Below are positions 30,949-44,237 of a DNA stretch of 64,000 nt, piece by piece; the stretch's first letter is position 1; each line of letters begins with the position of its first letter. Made by a program: the position numbers and the translations under genes. This DNA comes from Pisaster brevispinus (Eukaryota; Echinodermata; Asteroidea; Forcipulatida; Asteriidae). The DNA lies in NCBI GenBank assembly GCA_023634235.1, contig JAMKCF010000001.1, positions 14,828,258 to 14,892,257 on the forward strand. The letters are read 5' to 3'. Under the pieces are notes generated by a model. It was given only the letters and a program-made list of their open reading frames with translations. It was not told the origin of the DNA and did no database searches.

Positions 30949-33900
30949 CTAGACATTTAGTTTTTTTTCTACAAAAACAAGGTGTTCGTTATCGATTTCA
31001 TTTCATCTACCCGATTGGTGGTTTAGGAGTAAGATTTTGGACAAACAGAAATCTTCAACTTCCAGTTTGAACCAAAACTTAGATCAAATGAGGTCATACT
31101 GTGTAGCGCTAGGTAAGTCATAGGAGCCCTTTGTAATGCCGTGTAGTTAATAAAAATCCAATCTGTGGTTCAGGGGTTATGATTAAAGCAAGTATTGAGT
31201 TTGAACCGGAAGTCAAGGTCAAATTGGGTCGCACTCTGTGTGTCATTTCTTAAGTTGATAAATACTTCCTCAATGATGTAAAGATTGTTTTAAAAAATGT
31301 GTGCTTAAGAAGTTATGATTTTTTTTTAATATTAATTTTTAACTTCCGGTTTGAACTAGAAGTCGGGGTTAAATGAGGTCACACTGGGTAAAATTTGTTA
31401 AATTTTAGAAGCTCTTTCTGATGACGTAAGCATTATGAAAATACAATAAGTGGTTGAGGAGTTATTATTTTTAAATATTAATTTCATCTTCCGGTTTAAA
31501 CCGGATGTCAAAGTCAAATTGGGTCGCATTCTGTGTGTCATTACTTAAGTTGATAAATACTTTCCCAATGATGTAAAGATTGTTAAAAAAAACATGGGTG
31601 CTTTAGAAGTTAGGATTTTTTTAAACAATTTTTAACTTCCAGTTTGAACAAGAAGTCGGGGTTAAATGAGGTCACACTGTGTATCATTTGAAAGTTTTAG
31701 GAGCTCTTTCTGATGACGTGTACATTATGAAAATACAATAACTGCTTGAGGAGTTATTTTTTTTAAATATTAATTTCATCTTCCGGTTTAAACCGGAAGT
31801 CAAGGTCAAACGTGGTAACGTTCTGTGTATCGTTTCTGAAATTGTTACACACCTCCCAATGATGCATAAATTGTAAAAATCCAATTTGTGGTTCAGAAGT
31901 TATGATTTTTTGAAACATTAAATTTAAGTTTCCGCTTTAAACCGGAAGTTAAGGTCAAACGGGTCAGAATTTGTGTAGCACTTGTTTAATTTATCAATAC
32001 CGTTCAGACGACGTACGGATTGTAACAATCCAATGTGTGTTTAAGGAGTTATGATTTTTTCAAATGTTGAAATGACTATCATTATTTGGGTGTACAATTT
32101 ACAATGAAATAGCGAGCGAGCCAAATGTATTCCTATATGTAGCTTTACAGTTTCAATACAGACATGTTCACTTAAACCAGATGCGCAATGTACATGTGGC
32201 TGTATGGACGTGTAGCAAGACCTTAGCTACACGTACATCGTACACGTGCGTGGCTGGTACAGGTTTGATTTTCATTGTATCTACGTGTAGGCCAACACTA
32301 CTATCAGTTGTCGTACAATGTGTTTCAACAGACACGTACGCTTTGACGTTCAAGTTTTAACCAAATGCAAAAAATAAAATGTTATTATCCCTGTGCAAAA
32401 GTTTCGGCAGGATAACTCATCTGTAATCTGATGCAACATTTACATTAAAATTTTACGTACTTTTTGAGATATGAATTTTTGAAATTTTCAACTTCCGGTT
32501 TGAACCGGAAGTCAGGGTCAAATGGGGTCATGTTGTGTGTAGCGTTTGTTGAGCTTTTAACGCCATATTCGATGATATGTAGATTGTAAAAATCCAACAG
32601 GTGGTTCATGAGTTATGATTTTTTACAAGTATTAAACTTTGACTTAATGTAATTCAAAAATCGATGACGTCATCATGACATCACACATTTTTTGTCGTCT
32701 TGATACTAAGGTTTAATTGTCTGATAAGTTTCAACCGTCAAGTCAGTTTCAATCTTGAGTTATGCTGTAGAAAAGCCCAAAACATGACTTTTTGAAGGAA
32801 AAAAATCAAAGGTAAACTTCGACCTAGGGTAACGACCCGGAAGTAAAAGTCAAACGATTTTGGCATTAATTTTTTTAATATTGCTCAAGTCTTGGTCTAT
32901 CAGAAACCAAACTTTAAACATCATAGTTTTCAAAATCATAGAACTACAGCGAATACAAAATGGTAATTTATCAATTTTGAAAACCTTGTTATTCGACACC
33001 CGATGACGTCATCGTGACGTCATAAATTCTGTGCCGTCCTCATATTAAGGTTCAATTGTCTGATGAGTTTCAAGGTTCAATTCAACTCGATTTGTGGTTC
33101 AGGAGTAAGATTTTGTTCCAATATAAATCTTCAACTTCCGGTTTGAACCAAAACTTACGTCATTTTATTAACCTGATTTGAGCCCTTTGTAATGACGTGT
33201 AGTTAATAAAAATCCAATGTGTCGTTCAGATGTTATAATTATTTCAAATAATGAATTTAATCATCCGGTTTGAACCGGAAGTCAAGGTCAAATTGGGTCG
33301 CATTCTGTGTGTCAATTCTTAAGTTGATAAATACTTTGCCAATGATGTAAAGATTGCAAAAAAAAACCCCAAAGTGTGCTTTAGAAGTTATGATTTTTTG
33401 AAACATTAATTTTTAACTTCCGGTTTGAACCAGAAGTCAGTGTTAAATTAGGTCACACTGTGTATCGTTTATTAAGTCTTAAGAGCTCTTTCTGATGACG
33501 TTTACTTGATAAAAATACAATGAGTGGTTGAGGAGTTATAGTTTTTTTAATTATTAATTTCATCTTCCGGTATGAACCGGAAGTCAAGGTCAAATGGCAT
33601 AACATTTTGTGTATCGTGTCATACCTTCCAAATGATGCATAGATTGTAAAAATCCAATGTGTGGTTTAGAAGTTATGATTTTTTGAAACATGAAATTTCA
33701 ACTTCCGGCTTGAACCGGAAGTTAAGGTCAAACGGGTCATATTTTGTGTAGCGCGTGTATAATTTATCAAGACCGTTCAGACGACGTTTGGATTGTGAAA
33801 ATCCAACGTGTGGTTAAGGAGTTATGAATTTTTCAATTATTTCACGGACTATCATTAACTGAATTATTTTGTCACAGAGCTCTGTAAATAATGACCATTC

Positions 33901-36600
33901 ATGTGATATAGCGCCCTCATGTGACATGTACATTTAATGGCAAGGCTGCTTGGACTTTGAACCTTATAAACAATGGAGCGGAACAGCCAGCTACAGTGAA
34001 TCGGCAAAATACGCAGTTTAAATGCGGGTCATTAAAATGTGGGCTTTAACGTTCGGTTTGGACCAGAAGTAAATGTCAAAATGATATCGTCTCTGCAAAA
34101 TATGTAGAACACCCAACGTTCTACAAACTTATTCAAAAATTTTGCTGAAATGATAAGTAAGTTTTGCGATATGAATTTTGTGAAATTTTAAACTTCCGAT
34201 TTGAACCGGAAGTTAAGGTCAAGCGGGTCACATTTTGTGTATCGCGTGTTTAATTTATCAATACCGTTCAGACGACGTATGGATTGTGGAAATCCAACGT
34301 GTGGTTAAAGAGATGAATTTTTCAAATATTACACGGACTATCATTTGGGTTTGCAGTGTACATGTACAATGATAGCGAGCGACGCTACATGTATTCGCAC
34401 ATGTACTGTACATGTCAACTTAACTACACGTGCGTTGTAGAAGATATGAAACATTAAATTTCAACTTCCGCTTTGAACCGGAAATTAAGGTCAAACGGTT
34501 CACAATTTGTCTAGCGTTTGTTTTATCTATCAATACCGTTCTGACAACGTATTGGTTGTAACAATCCATTGTGTGGTTAAGGAGTTATGAATTTTTAAAT
34601 ATTACACGAACTATCATTATTTGGGTACACTGAAATAGCGAGCGACGCAAAATGTATTCCTATACGTAGCTTTACAGTTTCAATACAGACATGTTACATT
34701 AAACTACACGCGTAATGTACGTATGGATTGTGGAAATCCAACGTGTGGTTAAAGAGATATGAATTTTTCAAATATTACACGGACTATCATTATTTGGGTT
34801 TGCAGTGTACATGTACAATGATAGCGAGCGACGCTACATGTATTCGCACATGTACTGTACATGTCAACTTAACTACACGTGCGTGGCTGTGTACAGTGTC
34901 GGCGTATGTTTGTGTTGGCCTACACTATCGTCATACAATGAAAGTCAACAGACACGGGCGCTTTGACGCCCGGTTTTGACCAGATGCAAAGATTAAAATG
35001 CTATAATATCTGTGCAAAAGCTTCGGCAGGATAACTCATCTATAGCCTCATGCAAAATTCATGTAAAAATATTACGTAGTTTTGGGGATATGAATTTTTG
35101 AAATGTTCAACTTCCGGTTTGAACCGGAAGTCAAGGTCAAAGGGGGTCATGTGTGTAGCGTTTGTTGAACTTTTAACGACCAATCCGATGATGTGTAGAT
35201 TGTGAAAATCCAACATGTGGTTCATGAGTTATGATTTTTTACAAATATTAAACTTTGATTTAATGTAATTCAAGACCCGATGACGTCATCATGACATAAT
35301 CAAGTTTGTGTCGTCTTGATACTGAAAAGTCCGACGAGTTTCAGTGTTCAGGTAACTTTTAATCTTGAGTAGAAAAGCCCAAAACATGATTTTATTAAAG
35401 GAAACAAATCGAAAGCAAACTTCGACCCAGGGTCATTTTCCGAAGTAAAGGTCATACGATTTTGGTGTTAACTTTTCAAATGTTGCCCCAGTCTAGATCT
35501 ATCAGATGTCAAACTTTGCACATCATAGCTTTAAACTTCAATGAAATACAACAACTAGAAAAGGGTCATTTAAAAAATTGAAAACCTTGTAATTCGACAC
35601 CCGATGACGTCATCATAACGTAATCAAGTCTGTGCCGTCCTCATATTAAGGTTCAATTGTCTAATGAGTTTCAAGGTTAAAATCAAATTAAATTTTGAGT
35701 TATGACCAAAATTCGAAAAAACACAAAGGCAGACCTTGACCTTCCGTTAAGACCGGAAGTAAAGGTCGTACGATTTTGGCGTTAACTTTTCAAATGTTGC
35801 CCCAGTCTTGATTTATAAGATGCCAAATTATGAGCATCCTAGCTTTCAAATTCACGAAGATACAGCGAATAGAAAATGGTCTTTTTCAATTTTGAAAACC
35901 TTGTAATTCGACACCCAATGACGTCATCATGACACGTATGTTGTCTTTATATTAAGGTTCAATTGTCTGATAAGTTTTAAGGTTCAATTCAGTTTCAATA
36001 TTGAGTTATGCTGTAGAGAAGAGTTCCCTAGAAGAAGATGGAGGGGAACAAAAAAGAAAAAAACAAAAAAAACAGAACAAAAACAAAAGGTGTTCGTGCA
36101 CATATTGCACGAACACCTAACTAGGCATACAGTGTTTGTAAACAACAAACACACAGGTGTTCGTGAGTAATGTCACATTGTGATTGAATGAACTGGTGAC
36201 GACGTTTTACCATATCAACCCAATGTCAGGTTCAGAAATTAGATTGTTTTCCAATTTAATACTTCAACTGCCGGTTTAAACTGGAAGTCAAGGTCGAATT
36301 GGGTCACACTTTGTTAAGGTTTATGTTTGTGAAGACAATAATTTTTATATTGAAAAATGTAATGTTTGGTTAGGAAGTTATTATTTTTTCGAATAATAAT
36401 TATTAACTTTCGGTTTGAATCGGAAGTCAAGGTCAAATGGGGTATAATTATGTGTATCGTTTCTTCACTTGTTACACACCTTCCCAATGATGCATAGATT
36501 GTTCAAACCCAATGTGTGGTTCAGAAGTTATGCTTTTTTGAAACACTAAATTTCGACCTCCGGTTTGAACCGGATGTTAAGGTCAAACGGGTCACATTTT
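28900..36600. repeat. Imperfect tandem repeats of ~160 bp with TTCCGGTTTGAACCGGAA hairpin
   Basis: Each unit has the inverted repeat TTCCGGTTTGAACCGGAA, then AGTCAAGGTCAAA, GGGTCACA, a GTGTAGCGTTTG-like phrase, a TGATGACGT phrase, CCAATGTGTGGTTCAGGAG and TTATGATTTTTT. Copies are seen for example near 30,320, 32,490, 33,250, 33,420, 33,560, 33,705, 35,115 and 36,545; the same repeat recurs at 43,420-44,560 and, inverted, at 47,800-48,300 and 60,950-61,270. TGACGTCA palindromes recur (32,665, 33,003, 35,280, 35,600, 36,677). Confidence 0.85.
30949..36120 (-). mobile_element. Helitron-like unit 2, complete ends
   Basis: 3' CTAG at 30,949. The 5' end at 36,120 reads TTAGGTGTTCGTGCA on the minus strand, within a 12-bp perfect hairpin (36,089-36,100 against 36,106-36,117, five-base loop). 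The body is mostly tandem 150-180-bp repeats plus two or three copies of a ~250-bp block rich in ACACGT and TACATGT. Confidence 0.75.
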
Positions 36601-39600
36601 ATGCAGCACGTGTTTAATTTACCAAGACCGTTCGAACAACGTATGGATTGTAACAATCCAGTGTGTCTGTCATTGATGACGTCATCAAATTACACGCCGT
36701 TCTCTTGTGAAAAGTAAAATCGTATATATTATTTGAAAGGACAGAGTCAAATGTTTTCATTTTATATGTAGCGACATTTTCCGAATTCCCTTTCATCTTG
36801 GCTACAGATCTTGATACGAAGCTTGAACAAATACAACTATCAAATATGCCATTCACTGAATCAAACTTATTTTTAACAAAAATTGATTCTTTATTGATTA
36901 ACAAATCACAATTAGTTTACACAAGCTATGTTATTCATATTGACATCATTAAGTTAATAATTCTTAGAATTGATCCAATTAAAGTTGGATTCTAATTAGG
37001 GAGCACGTATCAATTTAACCGCCCGAGAGCTAGGCCGAATCTGGCCGAATCTGGCGGCCCGCCGCTGTGAAGGCTTTTACAATAGAAATGACTGGTGTCA
37101 TGAATAATCCGCATTACCAAGGGTCAAATTTGCTCACCTTTGCTCATTAAACCTTCACTACCTCAACACAATGGTTGTTGGTTCTGGATGGGCCAGGGGC
37201 AGCAACAAAAGGCCGGACTGGTCCTTTGTCAAGTGGCTGGCAATTAAGGGATTATAGGATTACTGCCCCCAACTCCAGACTGAATAAGCTGTTTGAAACA
37301 GCCGGAATGGTTTTGCTCCCAATTTCTCTACAAGTCCAATACATGTACACTTGATGATGATGTTGTTAAAATAGGTCAAGCATAAGCTGTCGGTTGTATT
37401 TTATAAATGGCTGGCTTGATTTTTGGACATTGTTTTCTGTACAGAACGGTTTGTTTATTTAAGACCTTTGATAGAATGAACTGTAAAAGACACCTGTTTT
37501 GTATAAATATCCAAAAATAGGCGCGTCGTGATGATTCGAAGCCTCTGAAGATTCGAAGTCGAAGCCTTGGATGATTTTGGACTCTCCATTAGCATGATTT
37601 TATGGAGGAACAATCTTAGTAGACAACTAACAGTAGCATTGAACACTGAAGATGGCTCATATTGAAAGCTGCATCTCCAGTTTCTGTGTTCCACTCCTTC
37701 CCAGGCATCGGACTCTTATCCTGCCATCAGACTCGGATGAAACTGGTAAAATAAACAAAATTCAAGACATAAAACATTTCAAGATTAGATAGTAAAACAT
37801 TTCAAGATTAGATAGTAACAAGTAGAGGTGCGCATACTGTTTTAGAAGTGAACATCTTATGAATGAAAACCTTTCATCGAAGGGTTGTAAAATATTTATG
37901 CTACAATACGTAGCTGGCAGAACACATTTGTGTCATATATAACTGACACTCGTGACAGTGCCAGCAATCATACCATATTGCCCAATTCTACCTCCTCCAT
38001 GATCATAATAAACGTTCCTTAGTTTTAATAACCTCACTACTTGATAATTTAAGGATAATCTTTATTACCATAACTGTGCATCATATACGGAACACAATCA
38101 TTCTGAAAAGCGACGATGTTGAAACGAAGCTTACCGTTTTATTCACCGTGTTGCAACGATAAACACTGCCGTGAGTGCCGGTCTGAAACCCCCTTGACAA
38201 GCTGATGTCACGTCCATGCAATCTCGGTGTGTGATCAAAACCAATGTTGGTCCTTTTTTGCTTGCATTTTCTCATATAATAAATGTCAGACGAATCACTG
38301 AAGCAGGTGAACATCTCAGTGAAACTTCGTCTTCAATTCCATATTCACCGTTACGCCATCAGAAGGGCGAAAAGGGAAACAATTTTACGCTAAACATAGC
38401 ACAGGTTGAGAGGAATTCATTTCAGCAGCGTTTCGCCATTGATAAGCTTTCGTTAAAAGTCAATGAACTGTGACATGTCCAAACGTGCACATAAATCATG
38501 CCATACTTCTAGCCTTTAGTGAAGGCCACGTGGTACTGGAGTAAACACAGCACAGCTTGTCGCAACTGTTGTTACGTTGGTCTGATTTCGTGCTACTTTA
38601 TATTAAAACCTGCCAGGGAGTGGGCAATACTAGTGTCTGTAGTAGGTTTTTGCCCTTTTCCCCATAATTCCGCCCAGGAAATTTAAAAAAAATTCAACTT
38701 TTGGGCAGTCCACCATCAAACCATGCGGAAACATATGGCAGGTGTTATTTGCACAGGGTAGAGTTCATTCCCCCTTGACAATCTCAATACAAATCCTGCG
38801 GTCAGGAGGGCTGCCATCTGTTTGTACACATAAATCTTGGCAGTCTCAAGGGATAGGGTACTTGGTACAACCATCAACCATTCTGTATTGTAGCTATCAG
38901 ATGAAGCCTGTGTGAGACTGGTTGACCTTTATCAAGGTAACAGACACCATGCTAACCCAAACATCCACATGTGTGTCGGGGGGGAGGGGTAGTAGATTTC
39001 GTACAAACCTTCTATAAACTATAGTTAGTGTCCCGCAATATGTATTTAGCAAAATATTTTACCAAAATAACATTGTAAATGATTTGTTTTACAATTATTA
39101 TGACTGACATCTACAAACCCCTTGAAAGGTCTTGGGATTGATAATAATGGGTGTATAGCTTTATCCCTGGGTGTGGTAAGATTTCACCAAACCTACTACA
39201 AACTATAGTAATGGTCTTGTCATACAGTCACATATTACGTAATTCGCATCCTCGAGGGTGTAGGCAACAAGCGTTTTGACATAAGGCTAGCTTCCACTCC
39301 GTTGCACTGGAATCATTCGCGAGTAGTATTATGCCACATTATGCCGAGTGAGAGAGGGCGCTCGTCCAGAGAGGGCGCTCGTCCAGAGAGGACGCAATTT
39401 TCTACAATAACATCGTCTTTTTTACCCAAAGACAATCTAATACCCCACCGTTTTTTCTACCATCCTGCATTATCATTATTTACTGCACCTTCTGCCTGCA
39501 AATACTATGAGGAGTGTTGAGTAACTTGCTGGTCTTCAGCACCCAAATACCACCTTGCACTTCTTGTTGTGCCTTGCTGGTCAGCCATCTTGGGTTTCGC

Positions 39601-39656
39601 CATCTTGGAATTCGCCATCTTGGAATTCGCCATCTTGGACCATGCACTACATGAAA

Positions 39657-40488
39657 ATGCCTTTCCACCTTGTACTATCAGCTGTGTATTCGCTACTGTT
39701 GTACCACCGCCAAATCACCAACTACATGCAGTCTACATCTGTAAATCATGACCGAAGCTCAGTATTATTACTGCTACTCTCCGGTGACATCAATACCAAC
39801 CCAGGCCCCCGCACAAAGAACCCCAGTGTCTACCCATGTGGTTCATGTGAGTACCCTGTTACTTGGTCCTGCAAAAGTGTCGCCTGTGATGATTGTAGCG
39901 TCTGGTACCATCAATCATGTATTGAATTGTGCTCTACTGACTTTGAATTTTTAAACCACTCAAGCATTCAGTGGAAATGCCATAAATGTGACAGCATCAA
40001 CTGTGATATCTTTACATTTCACAGTTATAAACTAGACTACACCAACCACGGCCACACACCCCCGAACTCAAACATCTTAGTAGACGGTGTATCACCTTCG
40101 AATCACCCTTTTAGGCCACTTTGCACAAGTAGCCCAAAATCGGACAGAGTGCAAAACCAGCATGAACAAAACTACAGTCTCGACAGCACATTGTCACAAT
40201 CGCACAGTTCTTCACCATCCAATCTACAAGCCAAACAAAACCTCAGATTCGTGACAATAAACTGCCGCAGTGTGTTGGCTAAAAGAGCTGAACTAGCCGC
40301 TGCCATTGAATACATCAAACCGGATATTGTTTGTGGAACTGAATCCTGGCTAACAGGGATTAAACCAGGTAAATCCCCATCCGAAGGTTACATAAGATCA
40401 ATTGAAATCTTCCCAGAAAACTATGCTGCCTACAAAAATGATCGGTCTAGCCTAGGTGGAGGAGTTTTATACTTGTCCATCGTAGTTT
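39657..40488 (+). pseudogene. LINE ORF: 2A-like leader, PHD finger, endonuclease start
   Basis: After a hydrophobic leader (about 39,660-39,780) the frame has LLLLLSGDINTNPGP (end at 39,809). The last part resembles the D-x-E-x-N-P-G-P ribosome-skipping peptide known from several invertebrate LINEs, with Asn-Thr in place of the Glu. A PHD finger follows (39,835-39,990): CGSC, CKSVACDDC, WYHQSC and WKCHKC give the C4HC3 pattern that reads histone tails. Then a Ser/Pro linker and the endonuclease start NLRFVTINCRSV and CGTESWL. The frame breaks at about 40,488. The open frame extends upstream to 39,555 across a 15-bp repeat (TTCGCCATCTTGGAA), so the exact start is uncertain. Confidence 0.72.
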
Positions 40489-40543
40489 AATTTCCATTGA
40501 ATTACCAGAGCTTGTAACAAACTGTGAACTTGAATGGGTCAAA

Positions 40544-41212
40544 GTGAAACTTCAAAATAATAAAGAACTGATTATTGGATCAATCTACATGCCCCTACGC
40601 AATGTTGAAACTCTGAAGGAACTGGACAAATCTCTAAACAAGCTCACTTCAAATGGCCTCCAGAATAAACATATCGTACTCGCAGGAGACTTCAACTGCC
40701 CTAGCATTGACTGGGATCAGTGTATCGTAGACCTACGGAGTAAAGACACTGCTACCCAGCAAATGCTGATTGACATCACTGCTCACCTAACGCAAGTCAA
40801 CATGTCACCCACACGTGAAGATAATGTACTGGACCTCGTATTTACATCTAACCCAAGCCTAGTAAAGTGTTCAGTCACCACACCAGGGATATCAGACCAT
40901 GACATTGTGATTACAGATATGACCACCAATCCAATCTCTGTTAAACCTGTAAGGAAAAAATGCTATCAGTACTCTCGAGCTAACTGGGAGATCCTAGCCA
41001 ACAACCTTGACGTACTTTCACATGATATTATCAATATGAAACAAACAGGCTCCAACACACCCCAACTATGGGATAAGTTTAAATCAACAGTGTTAGCGCT
41101 GACCGTCGAACACATCCCACACAAGATGAGGAAGAACAACCACTCACTACCCTGGCTGAGTAAACCCATCATGAAAATGATCAGACGGAAAAAGACTCTA
41201 CAGACGTGCTAA
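40544..41212 (+). pseudogene. LINE ORF2 endonuclease C-terminal half
   Basis: Continues the endonuclease: IIGSIYMPLRN, VLAGDFNCPSIDW (catalytic Asp/Asn), VLDLVFTSNP and TPGISDHDIV (catalytic Asp/His). A linker rich in Lys and Arg follows. It ends by frameshift near 41,205; the frame goes on as RNAEWNYINKVIEE toward the RT. Confidence 0.8.
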
Positions 41213-41423
41213 GCGACACAATAATTGGGAAGCTTACCGCAATTTCCAAAAAGAATGCAAAAGACAAATCCGGAATGCAGAATGGAACTACATAAACAAA
41301 GTCATCGAGGAAGGTCTAAGCAAGAACAAAACCAAGCCATTTTGGAGGTACATCAAAACCAGGCGTCAGGATAATGTTGGTGTTGCTCCCTTAAAGAGTA
41401 AAGGAACCTTACTAAGTGACAGC

Positions 41424-43111
41424 TTGTCAAAGGCAGAAATCCTCATTGCACAGTTCAAGTCAGTATTTACTACAGAGTCTACACATGTCAGTAAAAACCA
41501 GCTCCCGGAAGTAAACAGATGTGTAAATCAACCAATCCCGCACATATGTGTTCACCCTGCTGGTGTAGCCAAGCTGTTGAAAAACCTCAATGCTACCAAA
41601 GCATGCGGACCAGACAACATCTCCAACACTACTGAAAAATTGTGCCGATAATATTGCACCAGGCCTTGCAGCAATCTACCAAAGTTCCCTGGACTCTGGC
41701 ACCTTACCAGCAGACTGGCTAAATGCCAACATTTCCTGCGTCTTCAAAAAAGGAGACAAACACTCGGCCGAGAACTACCGACCAATCTCCTTAACATCTG
41801 TCCTGTGTAAACAGTTGGAACATATTCTTTATGGATACACCTTGAGAACCTCAATATCCTGACGCACCTAAACCATGGTTTTCGCAGAGGCTACTCATGT
41901 GAGCGCAGCTCATAACCACACTACATGACTAACTCCAATCTTTTGATGACAAAAAGCAAGTCGACATAGCCATCCTTGACTTTAGTAAAGCCTTTGACAC
42001 CATACCACATAGTAAACTCCTTCACAAGCTCCACTGCTATGGCATTCGTGGCCCACTTCACCAATGGCTTACCAACTTTCTAACCCAACGTACAATGAAA
42101 GTCGTATTAGGAGTATCGTCAAGGGAAGTGCCAGCTGAGTCTGGTGTCCCACAAGGAACAGTATTAGGGCCCCTGTTATTCCTGTGCCATATAAACGACC
42201 TCCCGTACAGCGTATCATCTCAAGTGAGGCTGTTTGCGGACGACTGCCTCCTATATAGACAAATCAATACCACAAACGACTACGCCATCCTTCAACAAGA
42301 TATAACAAACCTCGAATCCTGGGCCAACCAATGGGGAATGCGCTTCAATGCCAACAAATGTAACATTCTTAGCATCAGGAACAAAAAATCGTACTTCTAC
42401 ACCCTAGGTAACACCAATCTCCGTCAAACGCCAAGCAACCGTTATTTAGGCTTACACATTGCAGAAGACCTCAAATGGAATTCACACATATCCAACATAA
42501 CCAAGAGAGCCAGCTCCACACTAGGATTCCTACGTAGAAACCTGAGAGGATGCCCAACCAGCTGTAAACGCACTGCCTACCTAGCCCTTGTACGACCAAC
42601 CCTGGAGTATGGAGCAGTGGTGTGGGATCCCCATAGTAAGGCCAACATAGATCGCCTTGAGCGCATCCAACATCGTGCTGCACGCTTCATCACAGGAGAC
42701 TATAGGTCACGGCAACCTGGATGTATCACCAAAATGCTCGGAAACCTGCAATTACCATCTCTTTAGGTCAGACGGAAGCAGTTACGTCTTACATTCATGT
42801 ACAAGGTGGTTGGGGGGGGGGGGTTGATACCAGCTATACCATCACAACTTTACTTCACACCCCAAAAACCAGGCAGGCGCATCCGACCTAGAACACTTTT
42901 CAACTCGCCAACAACTACCCCAATCGAAAGTTCAATAGCAAATAACTCTAAGTGCTTCAAAGTTCCACGGTGCAACACCAACCAAATCAAGTACTCATTT
43001 GTCAATAGAACAATTATTGACTGGAACCACCTGGAAAAAAACGTCGTTCAAGCTGAGTCAGTCGACTCCTTCAAATACCTCCTTACTAGCAGTCCTCTCT
43101 CCTCCAAATAA
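41424..43111 (+). pseudogene. LINE ORF2 reverse transcriptase and C-terminal domain, several frameshifts
   Basis: Pieces in three frames: LNATKACGPDNIS (41,590), FKKGDKHSAENYRPISL (41,745), DFSKAFDTIPHSKLL (41,980, catalytic Asp), SGVPQGTVLGPLLF (42,140), VRLFADDCLLYRQ (42,225, catalytic pair FADD), then RYLGLHIAEDLKWNSHI, a thumb region, RPTLEYGAVVWDPH, QHRAARFITGDY and a C-terminal DWNHLEKNVVQAESV ending at 43,111. The order is that of the CR1/Jockey group RT. Breaks near 41,640, 41,865 and 42,766 mean it is inactive. Confidence 0.82.
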
Positions 43112-44237
43112 ATCTACAAGTACACCCTCTCTCTCAGCCGTTGTTTTTATGCCAGTTTTGGTCTCTGCGACCTACACATTCAGATACAGATACAGACAGA
43201 TGCCGCGTTAGGTATTGGATCAAGATTTTGATATTTTAATGGCCAATTTCACTTGGAAATCTATCTCAGGTCGTAAGGGGTCACCCTTTGAATGTGATCG
43301 ATGACGTCATCGCACCGAAGCAATTTGGGTGTCATACACATACTACGATCTACATACACAGTAAGTTTCAAGACAACACTTCTTGATTTATGAGAAATGA
43401 ACGTTTGAAATCTGAAATTTGACATTCCGGTTTCAACCGGAAGCAAAGGTCATACGGTGTGACATTGTGTATGTAATTTGCATAATTTGGGAAGAGCTTT
43501 TTTATTGTGCAAGTATCTTACATGTAGCATTTGTGATTCTCCAATTATGATTTTTCTAAATATTAAACAGTGATTTATTGTCATGACGTCATCGATGACA
43601 TCATCAAACCGAATTTCACACATATATTTGAACACAAAGATGTAAGTATTTGTGAAGTTTTAAGTCTAAAACACTTGTGGTTCATGAGATATGACGAGTT
43701 TTCTTTATGTAAGAAAATTCATCTTCCGGTTTTTGGCGGAAGTAAAGGTCACATGGGGTCGTACCTAATGAATGATTTGTAGAACTGTTCAAGGGCCTTC
43801 AGATAACAAAGATTAAAGGTGTACCATATTTGGTTCATAAGATACAACGTTTCCCCAAAAAAACCTTAAACGTCCGTTTTCGACCGGAAGTAAAGGTCAC
43901 AGGGGTCACATTATGTGTAAGAGTTGTGAATAAAACGTTGAACTTTCATATGAAGCAAAGATCTTGTATTTATCATTTATGGTTCTCTAGATATGACGAT
44001 TTACAGTATTTCTCGTTATTTTTTGTTGGATGTTATGACGTCATCGATGACGTCATTGCCCCGAAAAAGTTGCGGTTTCGTCTATACACTAAGGTCTATG
44101 TACATGATAAGTTTCAAGTCTCTAGGAGTTATACTTTTTGCGAAAATTGCGAGAGAAGGTTCTCAGATAAAGTGGGAAAAAAAACCAAAAACAGAACGGT
44201 AACAATAGGTTTTCGGGCGGAATGCCCGAACACCTAA

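Larger units (their letters stand above)
39347..43199 (+). mobile_element. CR1-like LINE, near full length, ATGCCG target duplication
   Basis: ATGCCG at 39,341-39,346 and 43,200-43,205 flank a 3.85-kb element. The 5' end has a repeated AGAGAGGGCGCTCGTCC. It then encodes a leader with a 2A-like motif, a PHD finger, endonuclease, RT and a C-terminal domain. The 3' end is a short simple tail (ATACAG repeats) rather than poly-A, as in CR1/L2-type LINEs. Frameshifts near 40,490, 41,205, 41,640 and 41,865 disable it. The insertion split the Helitron-like unit. Confidence 0.82.
36121..44237 (-). mobile_element. Helitron-like unit 3, with a LINE inserted
   Basis: The 3' end at 36,121 has the hairpin GTGTTTGT/ACAAACAC (36,132-36,152), 11 bases from CTAG. 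The 5' end at 44,237 is TTAGGTGTTCGGGC with a GCCCGAAAACC partner. Without the LINE (39,347-43,199) it is about 4.3 kb. Its sequence matches the element at 47,173-61,414 in inverted orientation, block by block: 36,130-37,440 with 61,400-60,460, 37,560-38,600 with 54,700-53,690, 39,263-39,340 with 53,670-53,605, and 43,205-44,237 with 48,610-47,173. A segment at about 38,605-39,262 is absent from the other copy and is an insertion of unknown kind. Confidence 0.78.

Noticed and set aside
28900..36600. TTCCGGTTTGAACCGGAA hairpins as transcription terminators
   Set aside because: Rho-independent terminators are bacterial; these are internal parts of repeats in an animal genome.
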